A DNA stretch of 11,268 nucleotides from Thermoflexales bacterium (lineage in GTDB: Bacteria > Chloroflexota > Anaerolineae > Fen-1058): positions 1 to 11,268 of the forward strand of contig JAGOBP010000077.1 in assembly GCA_017999195.1 (NCBI GenBank), in the 5' to 3' direction. Of the stretch, positions 1-6,475 are shown piece after piece. Below the pieces are notes generated by a model, which saw only the letters and a list, made by a program, of their open reading frames with translations, ran no database searches and was not told the DNA's origin. Each line of letters starts with the position of its first letter. Positions within the stretch are counted from its first letter, which is position 1. Both the position numbers and the translations under genes were made by a program.

Positions 1-1
1 G

Positions 2-547
2 GTTGATATTCACCTGGATGATGAAGGTGTACGGCAGGCGCAGCGCGTCGCGGCCCGGGTGAAGCAGTTCGACATTGCCGCGATTTACAGCAGTCCTTTA
101 CAGCGGGCGCGCGTCACCGCCGAGACGATCGGTGCACAGGCGAATCTGCCGGTGGCGTGCGATGATCGCTTGATGGAGTATCAGTTTGGCGTGGTCAACG
201 GTTTAACTTGGGACGAGCTGGTTATTCGACATCCTGAGTTGGCCAAGCACTGGGTCGATGACGCGTGGACGGTACTGATCGAGGGGAGTGAAGGCCGCGT
301 GAATTTTGCGGCGCGCGTGACCGCGGTGATGGACGACCTCATTGCCCGCCATCCCGATCAGCAAGTGGTGGTCGTCGCGCATGGCGGCACGTTTAACGTG
401 TACCTGGCCAAGATGCTGGGGTTGGACTTGAAGCGGCGGCATCCGTTTCACTTTGGCAACACTTCGCTTAGTTCGGTCGAAGTCAAGAACGGCGTGTTTA
501 GCGTGCATTTCCTGAATGATATGTGTCACCTACGGATGGCTGAGTGA
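2..547 (+). CDS. Histidine phosphatase family protein (phosphoglycerate mutase-like), 5' truncated
   Basis: The reading frame is open from base 2, so the true start lies upstream; the GTG at 59 is internal. The segment before it (VDIHLDDEGVRQAQRVA) matches the conserved part just after the N-terminal RHG motif, so the first catalytic His is missing from the window. Visible family features are YSSPLQRARVTAET (phosphate-pocket Arg region), the RLMEYQFG block with the acidic residue, and VVVVAHGGT, whose His codon at 380-382 is the second catalytic histidine. Family members hydrolyse phosphate monoesters through a phospho-histidine intermediate. Substrates range from 3-phosphoglycerate to alpha-ribazole phosphate, and the substrate cannot be told here. 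No signal peptide can be judged. The gene ends 14 bp before hicB on the same strand. Family assignment is firm; the specific reaction is not. Confidence 0.9.
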   Translation, partial: VDIHLDDEGVRQAQRVAARVKQFDIAAIYSSPLQRARVTAETIGAQANLPVACDDRLMEYQFGVVNGLTWDELVIRHPELAKHWVDDAWTVLIEGSEGRVNFAARVTAVMDDLIARHPDQQVVVVAHGGTFNVYLAKMLGLDLKRRHPFHFGNTSLSSVEVKNGVFSVHFLNDMCHLRMAE

Positions 548-551
548 GTTT

Positions 552-559
552 GGGAGAGG
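552..559 (+). promoter_or_regulatory. Ribosome binding site of hicB
   Basis: GGGAGAGG lies a few bases upstream of the ATG at 562. It decides the hicB start: the in-frame GTG at 544 overlaps the preceding stop codon and would add six residues with no Shine-Dalgarno of its own. Confidence 0.6.
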
Positions 560-561
560 CT

Positions 562-771
562 ATGAAAACGTATGTGGCGGTGATTGAGCAAGACGCGGAT
601 ACTCGGTTATATGTGGGGTATGTACCCGGCTTTGCCGGTGCGCATTCGCAGGGCGAAACATTAGACGAATTACAGAGCAATTTGCAGGAAGTTGTTGCGA
701 TGTTGCTTGAAGACGGTGAACCAGCGTTTGACGCGCAGTTCATCGGCACACAGACGGTGGTGGTGGCTTGA
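562..771 (+). CDS. hicB: HicB-family antitoxin (short, single-domain type)
   Basis: This 69-residue protein has the HicB/UPF0150 pattern: an N-terminal strand (KTYVAVIEQD), then YVGYVPGFAGAHSQGETLDELQSN, followed by a helix (LQEVVAMLLED). This is the partial RNase H-like fold by which HicB binds and blocks the HicA mRNA interferase. There is no room for the C-terminal HTH or ribbon-helix-helix DNA-binding domain of longer HicB proteins. The protein alone is therefore unlikely to be a strong autorepressor. It is followed after 4 bp by hicA, giving the order antitoxin-toxin. GC over 601-960 is about 54% by hand count, a little below neighbouring genes and compatible with acquisition, though weak evidence. 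The start at 562 is chosen for its ribosome site. Confidence 0.88.
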   Translation: MKTYVAVIEQDADTRLYVGYVPGFAGAHSQGETLDELQSNLQEVVAMLLEDGEPAFDAQFIGTQTVVVA

Positions 772-775
772 TAGC

Positions 776-1000
776 ATGCCCAAACCACCTGTCCTAAAGC
801 CGCGTGAAGTTATCTTACACTTAGAAAGGCTTGGGTTCGTGGAAGTTCGTCAGCGCGGATCGCATAAGCAATTCCGCCACCCGGACGGTCGCTGCACGAC
901 GGTCCCGGTACATGGCAGCCGCGATATTTCACCTGTTTTGTTGCGGCAGATCGCCAAAGACATTGGCCTGACGTGGGAAGAATTCCTGAACCAAGATTGA
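776..1000 (+). CDS. hicA: HicA-family mRNA interferase toxin
   Basis: This 74-residue protein has the typical HicA (YcfA) layout: KPREVILHLERLGFVEVRQ (helix and strand), then GSHKQFRHPDG carrying the catalytic histidine (His30), then TTVPVHGSRDISPVLLRQIAKDIGLTWEEF. HicA folds like a double-stranded RNA-binding domain and cleaves mRNA, sometimes tmRNA, without needing ribosomes. All expected elements are present, so the toxin looks intact. The ATG at 776 is 4 bp past the hicB stop and lacks a clear Shine-Dalgarno, which suggests translational coupling to hicB. An upstream in-frame extension from 692 runs inside hicB and is not family-like. The next gene, prs, begins only 8 bp after the stop. 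Confidence 0.92.
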   Translation: MPKPPVLKPREVILHLERLGFVEVRQRGSHKQFRHPDGRCTTVPVHGSRDISPVLLRQIAKDIGLTWEEFLNQD

Positions 1001-1008
1001 CTTCAACT

Positions 1009-1983
1009 ATGAGTGACGTTGTGCGTATCTATGGTGATATTCGCCTGTTTGCCGGGTCGTCGCATCCGGCGCTGGCTGAAGAAGTGGGCAATTATCTGGG
1101 CGTGCCACTCAGCCCGCGCGAGATCATTCGCTTTCCGAATGACAACATCTTCGTGCGACTGCTGACCAGTGTGCGCGGCCAGGATGTGTTTTTGATCCAG
1201 ACCTTGACCGCGCCGGTCAGTCATCACATCATGGAGATGCTGATCCTGATCGATACGATCAAGCGCGCTAATGTGGGGCGGATCACGGCGGTGATGCCGT
1301 ATTATGCCTACGGGCGCAGCGACAAAAAAGATCAACCCCGCGTCCCGATTACGGCCCGATTGTTGGCGGATCTCGTGAAGGCCGCCGGGGCCGATCGATT
1401 TTTGACGCTCGATCTGCACGCGGGACAAATCCAGGGCTTTTTCAACATTCCCGGTGATGAAGTCAGCACGTTCCATTTGCTCAGCGATTACATGATCGAG
1501 AAGCGGTTGGGGCAGTCGCCGGGCGGGGCGGTGGTCGTCACCGCCGATCTGGGCTATGCCAAGAAAGGCCGCAACTTTGCGCAGGCGCTGAATTTGCCCA
1601 TGGCCTTCATCGAGAAGCGGCGCAGCGGCAACGATGCCAAGGCGCAAGCGTTGACCGTCATCGGCGATGTGGCCGGTAAAGCGGTGATTCTGGTGGACGA
1701 TGAAGTGGACACGGCCGGGTCGATGCTGGGCGCGGTGAATATCTTGAAGCAGTCGGGCGCGGGCGATGTGTACCTGTGCTTTACGCATCCGATTCTGTCG
1801 CCGCCGGCCGTCGAGCGCTTGCGCAGCCTGCCGCTCAAAGAGATCATCACGACGAACAGCGTGCCGATTCCCGAAGAGAAAATGCTGCCCAATTTGACGC
1901 AGCTGTCAGTTGCGCCGCTGCTGGGCGAAGTGATCCGTCGGATTCACGAAGGCCAATCGGTTGGGGCCATCTTTAACGAATAA
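1009..1983 (+). CDS. prs: Ribose-phosphate pyrophosphokinase (PRPP synthase), divergent
   Basis: This 324-residue protein, normal in length for the family, would make PRPP from ribose 5-phosphate and ATP for purine, pyrimidine, histidine and NAD synthesis in the cytosol. Landmarks are SVRGQDVFLIQT (55-65), DLHAGQIQGFF (135-145), IEKRR (201-205, flexible-loop KRR), the PRPP-binding loop LVDDEVDTAGS (228-238), and the C-terminal LSVAPLLGEVIRRIHEG. Several N-terminal signatures are altered: the usual DGE after RF is NDN (44-46), the usual ARQDRK is GRSDKK (102-107), and GNSN-type residues are GSSH (16-19). It may be a lineage-specific form or a paralogue of altered kinetics. ATG 1009 fits the family's N-terminus; GTG 973 inside hicA and GTG 1021 are alternatives. 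There is no strong ribosome site, so coupling to hicA translation is possible. Confidence 0.92.
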   Translation: MSDVVRIYGDIRLFAGSSHPALAEEVGNYLGVPLSPREIIRFPNDNIFVRLLTSVRGQDVFLIQTLTAPVSHHIMEMLILIDTIKRANVGRITAVMPYYAYGRSDKKDQPRVPITARLLADLVKAAGADRFLTLDLHAGQIQGFFNIPGDEVSTFHLLSDYMIEKRLGQSPGGAVVVTADLGYAKKGRNFAQALNLPMAFIEKRRSGNDAKAQALTVIGDVAGKAVILVDDEVDTAGSMLGAVNILKQSGAGDVYLCFTHPILSPPAVERLRSLPLKEIITTNSVPIPEEKMLPNLTQLSVAPLLGEVIRRIHEGQSVGAIFNE

Positions 1984-1984
1984 G

Positions 1985-1991
1985 AAGAGAG
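1985..1991 (+). promoter_or_regulatory. Ribosome binding site of secA
   Basis: The purine run AAGAGAG sits 8 bases before the secA ATG at 2000, inside the 16-base gap after the prs stop. The gap leaves no room for a terminator, so prs and secA are probably on one transcript. Confidence 0.5.
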
Positions 1992-1999
1992 TGATTTGA

Positions 2000-4915
2000 A
2001 TGTTTAAGAATTTGTTTGGCAAACTCGCCGGCGATCCTAACGCCCGGCTGATTAGTAAAATGCAACCGCTCGTCGATGAGATCAGCGGGCTTGAGCCTGA
2101 ATATCAAGCGCTGTCTGATGATGACTTGCGCGCGGTTACGGCCGATTTTCGGGCCGAGTTGGATGAAGCATTGGCTGAGCGGCGCGCGCAATTGGTCGAA
2201 GCCCGGACTGAAGCGCAGGCCGAAGACGATAACGATCGCCGCCGCCAGTTGGACTTGCGTGTCAAGAAATTGGACGACGAGCTCTTCAAGGCCGAGAATG
2301 ATCTGCTGACGGGCTTTTTGCCGCAGGCCTTTGCCGCCGTGCGTGAATCGGCGCGGCGCAACATCGGGCAGCGCCACTTCGATGTGCAGCTCATCGGCGG
2401 CATCGTGCTGCACCGGGGCACCATCGCGGAAATGAAGACGGGTGAAGGCAAGACCATCGTCGCGTCGTTGCCGTTGTACCTCAACGCGCTGCCGGGACAC
2501 GGCGCGCACCTGGTCACGCCCAACGATTATCTGTCGAAAGTGGGCGCGCAGTTGATGGGACCGATCTATCACGGTCTGGGCTTAACGGTGGGCGTTATCC
2601 AGCACGAATCGGCGTTTTTGTTTGATCCCAACGTCCGGTCCGCCGACGAGCGCTACAACCATTTGCGGCCGGTGTCGCGCGCCGAGGCCTATCGGGCGGA
2701 CATCACGTACGGCACCAATAACGAGTTTGGGTTTGACTATCTTCGTGATAATATGGTGGGAGACCTCCGTCAATGCGTGCAGCGCGAGCTGTACTACGCC
2801 ATCGTGGACGAGGTTGACAACATCCTGATCGACGAGGCCCGCACGCCGCTGATCATCTCCGGTCCGGCGGAAGAGTCCAGCGACCTGTACGTGAAATTCT
2901 CGGAGTTGGTGCGCCGCCTGCGCCCGACGACGAACGACGACGAAGACAATCCCAACGGCGATTACGTGGTCGAAGCGAAGACGCGCAACGTCACGCTGAC
3001 CGAAGCCGGTATCGAAAAGATCGAGAAGTGGCTGGGCGTCGATAATCTGTACGATCCGCAATACTTCGAATGGCTGCCGTATCTCGATAATGCGCTGCGC
3101 GCCGACGTCATCTACAAACTCGATAAGGATTACATCGTCAAAGACGGGCAGGTCATCATCGTCGACGAGTTTACCGGCCGCTTGATGTATGGCCGCCGGT
3201 ACAGCGAAGGCCTGCATCAGGCCATCGAGGCGAAAGAGAAAGTCACGGTTCAGCGCGAGAGTCTGACCTACGCCACGATCACGTTCCAGAATTTCTTTCG
3301 CATGTATCGCAAGATCGCGGGCATGACGGGCACGGCCAAGACCGAAGAAGAAGAATTTCAGAAGATTTACAATCTGGAAGTCGCGGTGATTCCCACGCAC
3401 CGGCCGATGGTCCGCGACGATACGACCGATGTGATCTTCAAGACGGAGGCCGCCAAGTTCCGATCGGTGGTGGATGAGATCGCGGCGATGTACGAGGCCG
3501 GACGCCCGGTGTTGATCGGCACGGTGGCGATCGAGACCAGCGAAATGCTGGCGGGCATGTTGAAGCGGCGCGGCATTCCGCACAATGTGTTGAATGCCAA
3601 AGAACACGAAAAAGAGGCGATTTTCATCGCGCAGGCGGGGCGACCCAAGGCCGTGACCGTGGCCACCAACATGGCCGGGCGCGGTGTCGACATTTTGCTG
3701 GGCGGCAATCCTGAGGGCCTGGCGCGCGATATTTTGCGCAAGAAGGGCCTGGACCTGGCGGAAGTCTCGCCTGAAGAATGGCAGGCGGCGCTAGACCAGG
3801 CGCAAGCGCAGATCGTGATCGATCGCGAAAAAGTGCTGGCGTTGGGCGGGTTGCACATCGTTGGCACGGAGCGGCACGAAGCCCGCCGCATCGACAACCA
3901 GTTGCGCGGGCGGGCAGGCCGCCAGGGCGATCCCGGTTCCAGCCGCTTCTTCGTGTCGCTGGAAGACGAGTTGATGAAGCGCTTCGGCGGCGACCGTATC
4001 AAGGGCGTGATGGACTGGGCCAAGATGGACGAGGATCAGCCACTGGAACACTCGCTGCTGAGCAAGTCCATCGAGCAGGCACAGGTGCGCGTCGAAGGCT
4101 ACAACTTCGACATCCGCAAGCACGTGCTGGAATACGACGATGTGGTGAACACGCAGCGCAACGTTATTTATGCGCAGCGCCGCAAGATTTTGAGCGAGGC
4201 CAACTTGAAGCCCATCATCATGGACATGATCTATGATGAGGTGCACGGCATTGTGGCGCAGCACACCAGCGGCAGACTGGACGAGTATGATCTCAGCGGC
4301 CTGATGATCGCGGCGCGCAGTTTGATTCCGCTGCCTGCGACGCTGACACCAGACGATTGGCGCGATCAAAAACCCGAGGAGATCGAAGCCGCACTGGTTG
4401 AGTATGCGGAGAAGGCGTATGAAGCGAAAGTGCATTTGCTGGGCGATCTGATGCCGCAGGCCGAGCGCATTACCTTGTTGCGCGCCGTCGATAATCTGTG
4501 GGTGCGGCATCTAACCGATCTGGACGCCTTGCGTGAAGGGATCGGGCTGCGGGCCTTTGGCCAGCAGAACCCGCTGGTGGCCTATAAGAAAGAGGCCGCC
4601 GACACGTATGATATGATGCTGGAAGCGATTCGCAGTCAGGTGGCGCGCGACATCTATCGGGTGCAGCCGGCTCAATCGGCGGCCGCGCCCGCGCCGCGCC
4701 GACTCAGCGCCAGCGGCGCGTCCAGCAGTGGCAGCGGCAAAGGTCGCACCCCGGTTCGCAACGTGCCCTCTGACATCATCGGGCGCAACGATCCGTGTCC
4801 GTGCGGCAGCGGCAAGAAGTACAAGCAATGTCATGGAGCGCCGGACGCTGGGCCATTGCCAGGCAGGCAATCGGGGGCAGCGGCACCGGCTACACCTACA
4901 AAGCAGCGAAAATGA
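2000..4915 (+). CDS. secA: Preprotein translocase ATPase SecA
   Basis: This complete 971-residue SecA is the cytosolic/peripheral motor that drives unfolded preproteins through SecYEG by ATP hydrolysis. Walker A is MKTGEGKT (145-152) and Walker B is DEVDNILIDEARTP from residue 270. The crosslinking domain and the GMTGTAKTE motif follow. The second nucleotide fold carries ATNMAGRGVDILLGG and QLRGRAGRQGDPGSSRFF. The helical wing/scaffold region includes EYDDVVNTQR, and the C-terminal zinc motif is CPCGSGKKYKQCH (C933, C935, C944, H945). Compared with E. coli, where Walker A Lys is 108, the Lys here is 151. The shift comes from a charged helical insert at about residues 55-100. A second insert lies at about 203-226. 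A Ser/Gly/Ala-rich linker precedes the zinc motif, and a 26-residue Ala/Pro/Lys tail follows it. The stop overlaps the next ATG. Confidence 0.98.
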   Translation: MFKNLFGKLAGDPNARLISKMQPLVDEISGLEPEYQALSDDDLRAVTADFRAELDEALAERRAQLVEARTEAQAEDDNDRRRQLDLRVKKLDDELFKAENDLLTGFLPQAFAAVRESARRNIGQRHFDVQLIGGIVLHRGTIAEMKTGEGKTIVASLPLYLNALPGHGAHLVTPNDYLSKVGAQLMGPIYHGLGLTVGVIQHESAFLFDPNVRSADERYNHLRPVSRAEAYRADITYGTNNEFGFDYLRDNMVGDLRQCVQRELYYAIVDEVDNILIDEARTPLIISGPAEESSDLYVKFSELVRRLRPTTNDDEDNPNGDYVVEAKTRNVTLTEAGIEKIEKWLGVDNLYDPQYFEWLPYLDNALRADVIYKLDKDYIVKDGQVIIVDEFTGRLMYGRRYSEGLHQAIEAKEKVTVQRESLTYATITFQNFFRMYRKIAGMTGTAKTEEEEFQKIYNLEVAVIPTHRPMVRDDTTDVIFKTEAAKFRSVVDEIAAMYEAGRPVLIGTVAIETSEMLAGMLKRRGIPHNVLNAKEHEKEAIFIAQAGRPKAVTVATNMAGRGVDILLGGNPEGLARDILRKKGLDLAEVSPEEWQAALDQAQAQIVIDREKVLALGGLHIVGTERHEARRIDNQLRGRAGRQGDPGSSRFFVSLEDELMKRFGGDRIKGVMDWAKMDEDQPLEHSLLSKSIEQAQVRVEGYNFDIRKHVLEYDDVVNTQRNVIYAQRRKILSEANLKPIIMDMIYDEVHGIVAQHTSGRLDEYDLSGLMIAARSLIPLPATLTPDDWRDQKPEEIEAALVEYAEKAYEAKVHLLGDLMPQAERITLLRAVDNLWVRHLTDLDALREGIGLRAFGQQNPLVAYKKEAADTYDMMLEAIRSQVARDIYRVQPAQSAAAPAPRRLSASGASSSGSGKGRTPVRNVPSDIIGRNDPCPCGSGKKYKQCHGAPDAGPLPGRQSGAAAPATPTKQRK

Positions 4916-5355
4916 GCGAACCAGAGTCTGAGAATTATCAAGAATGGAATCCGCCGATTTCGCGACATCGATCCGCTTTGCCGGGCGGCGGAGCCGATCT
5001 GGCCCGGCGCTTGATGGACGACATGGATCCCGAGGTCTTGGAGTTTCTCAAGACGGCGGTGAATACGTTCATCAAGTGGGACCTGGTGATTTTCTTTTAC
5101 GAAAATCCCAACACGAATGACACGGCGGATAACATCGCGCGCTATATCGGGCGGGATGCCAGTGTGATCGAGACCGAGCTGGAGGAATTGGCGGTGGTCG
5201 GGGTGTTGCAACGCCAGCCCACCGGCCAGCTGCTGGTCTTTTCGCTGACGACGGATGCGCAAGTGCGCGAGCGCATCAAGCACTTTGTGTCCGCCAGCGA
5301 CGATCGACAGTTCCGCGTGAAAGCGATCTATCATCTTATTCGAGGCATGCGCTAA
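4912..5355 (+). CDS. Winged-helix domain protein of unknown function
   Basis: This 147-residue protein is not one I recognise by name. Residues 1-35 are polar and probably disordered. Residues 38-64 form a helix (DPEVLEFLKTAV, then FIKWDLVIFFYENP). NTNDTADNIARYIG (68-80) and DASVIETELEELAVVGVLQR (82-101) look like helices 2 and 3 of a winged helix, with GQLLVFSLT (105-113) as the wing strand. A C-terminal helix ends the protein. This resembles MarR/ArsR-type or TrmB-like folds, so DNA binding or protein-protein docking are both possible. The ATG at 4912 overlaps the secA stop as ATGA, implying translational coupling. A longer in-frame start at 4795 lies inside secA and adds only secA-shadow sequence. 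Its gene is followed by the KaiC-like ATPase gene, suggesting a partner or output role; that is inference. Confidence 0.8.
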   Translation: MSEPESENYQEWNPPISRHRSALPGGGADLARRLMDDMDPEVLEFLKTAVNTFIKWDLVIFFYENPNTNDTADNIARYIGRDASVIETELEELAVVGVLQRQPTGQLLVFSLTTDAQVRERIKHFVSASDDRQFRVKAIYHLIRGMR

Positions 5356-5359
5356 GCGT

Positions 5360-5386
5360 AGCGGCAAAGTCTTCATTTGCCCCGCT
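5360..5386 (+). promoter_or_regulatory. Imperfect hairpin just upstream of the KaiC-like ATPase gene
   Basis: AGCGG-CAAA (5360-5368) can pair with TTTG (5376-5379) and CCGCT (5382-5386), giving a nine-pair stem with a two-base bulge (5380-5381) and a seven-base loop. It fills most of the 45-bp gap and ends four bases before the GGAG ribosome site. There is no following T-run, so it is not a standard terminator. It could modulate translation, mRNA processing or decay between the two genes, or be chance. Confidence 0.4.
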
Positions 5387-5390
5387 TGCT

Positions 5391-5394
5391 GGAG
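5391..5394 (+). promoter_or_regulatory. Ribosome binding site of the KaiC-like ATPase gene
   Basis: GGAG lies six bases before the ATG at 5401. It favours this start over the in-frame TTG at 5377, which would add eight residues not needed by the fold and would begin inside the hairpin. Confidence 0.6.
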
Positions 5395-5400
5395 TATCTT

Positions 5401-6171
5401 ATGAGCGAACGCATTAAAACCGGCATCGCCGGCCTCGACGAAATGTTGGGCGGCGGTTTTATTCCGCAGTCGGCCAATCTGGTCGAGGGTGCCCCGGGCA
5501 CGGGTAAAAGCACGCTGGGGATGCAGTTCATTTACAACGGCATCACCCGGTTTAACCAACCGGGCTTAATCTTGACGTTTGAAGAATTTGCCCAGCAGTA
5601 TTATGCCGACGCCGAGACGTTTGGCTGGGATCTGCGGGCGCTGGAGAAGGCCGGTCAGCTGCGGGTGATTATGACCAGCCCGGAAGTGAGCTATGCCGAT
5701 CTGGAACGGGTGGACGGCCGCATTCAGGCGATGATTGACGAGATTGGCGCGACGCGCATCCTGGTGGACAGCCTGTCGCATTTCGATCGGTTGAGCGACG
5801 ATCCGGTGGCCCGGCGCAGCATTCTTTACAGCTTTATCAACTCGCTCAAGCGGGAAGGTCTGACCAGTGTCTTGACGCGTGAAAGTCCGGCCTTGATCGG
5901 GGAGATTGAGGGACCCGAAGAAGACGTAGCGTTTGTGGCCGATTCATACACCCTGTTGCGCTATGTGGAAATTGAAAGCGCCATTCGTAAGGCCCTGTTG
6001 GTCATGAAACTGCGCGGCAGCGATCACGCCAAAGACATCCGTCAGTTTGAAATCACGCGCAGCGGCATCGAAGTCCAATCGAAGTTCGAAGGCCGCGAAG
6101 GCATCATGAGCGGCAGCCCGCGCCGCATGGCCGAATCGTTTATGGAAGCCTTTGTGAAACCCGGCCGCTAA
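5401..6171 (+). CDS. Single-domain KaiC/RAD55-type RecA-superfamily ATPase
   Basis: This 256-residue protein begins with the family opening KTGIAGLDEMLGGGF, followed by Walker A GAPGTGKST (30-38, Lys36). The paired glutamates of KaiC-type proteins are seen in LTFEEF (Glu61-Glu62), and Walker B is RILVDS (Asp123). RESPALIGEIEG, VADSYTLLRY and AIRKALLVMKLRGSDH complete the KaiC core, where strands near the C-terminus normally carry the inter-subunit ATP-sensing residues. It has one ATPase domain, unlike cyanobacterial KaiC with two, so it is not a clock KaiC. Such stand-alone proteins are expected to form hexamers and are known in archaea and some bacteria as signalling-associated ATPases. Here it sits between a winged-helix gene and two membrane-protein genes that lead into a histidine kinase gene, suggesting a signal-transduction hub; its substrate or partner is unknown. 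Confidence 0.9.
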   Translation: MSERIKTGIAGLDEMLGGGFIPQSANLVEGAPGTGKSTLGMQFIYNGITRFNQPGLILTFEEFAQQYYADAETFGWDLRALEKAGQLRVIMTSPEVSYADLERVDGRIQAMIDEIGATRILVDSLSHFDRLSDDPVARRSILYSFINSLKREGLTSVLTRESPALIGEIEGPEEDVAFVADSYTLLRYVEIESAIRKALLVMKLRGSDHAKDIRQFEITRSGIEVQSKFEGREGIMSGSPRRMAESFMEAFVKPGR

Positions 6172-6182
6172 CCGATACTGGC

Positions 6183-6473
6183 ATGAACCTCCTGTTGGGC
6201 GGACTTACCCTTTATATCTGGGGCGCAGTGGGCGTGCTCATCATCCTGCTCAATCGGATCGCGCGCTTTTATCAGATCACGTCAGGGCGAAAAACCTATT
6301 ATCAATTGTTCTGGGTGCCGTTTGGCTGCATCTGTCTGGGCGCGCTGCGCTATGCCACGGTGGGATTGCTGACCGGCGATGTGCCGGGCGACAGCGTCAT
6401 GCTGCTGGGCGGCGTGTTGCTCATCGGCCTGGGCTATTATCTGCTTAAACTCATGACCGGAAGTCGATCGTAA
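6183..6473 (+). CDS. Small three-helix membrane protein A
   Basis: This 96-residue protein of unknown function has three hydrophobic segments at about residues 3-23, 41-62 and 71-90. The first loop is basic (NRIARFYQITSGRK) and the second is acidic (TGDVPGD). By the positive-inside rule the N-terminus would be outside and the C-terminus inside, giving a sizeable basic cytoplasmic loop. No cleavable signal peptide, catalytic motif or metal-binding pattern was seen. The gene begins 11 bp after the ATPase stop with only a weak ribosome site and ends 2 bp before the next membrane-protein start. It may anchor or inform the soluble ATPase or kinase encoded beside it; that is inference from position only. 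Confidence 0.75.
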   Translation: MNLLLGGLTLYIWGAVGVLIILLNRIARFYQITSGRKTYYQLFWVPFGCICLGALRYATVGLLTGDVPGDSVMLLGGVLLIGLGYYLLKLMTGSRS

Positions 6474-6475
6474 TT

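Noticed and set aside
59..61. GTG at 59 as the phosphatase start
   Set aside because: The frame stays open to base 2 with clear family sequence upstream, so the gene simply begins outside the window.
973..1008. GTG at 973 as the start of prs
   Set aside because: It would add 12 residues read from the hicA 3' end in another frame, with no ribosome site, before the family-like N-terminus at ATG 1009.
4795..4911. Upstream start at 4795 for the winged-helix protein
   Set aside because: The 39 extra residues are the out-of-frame shadow of the secA zinc motif and tail; the ATGA overlap at 4912 is a normal operon junction.
5304..5334. Possible promoter: TCGACA (5304) and TATCAT (5329) before the KaiC-like gene
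   Set aside because: The spacer is 19 bp, both boxes are weak and they lie inside the winged-helix coding sequence; not distinguishable from chance.
5360..5386. Intrinsic terminator after the winged-helix gene
   Set aside because: The stem is bulged and no T-run follows; instead a ribosome site and start codon follow directly.
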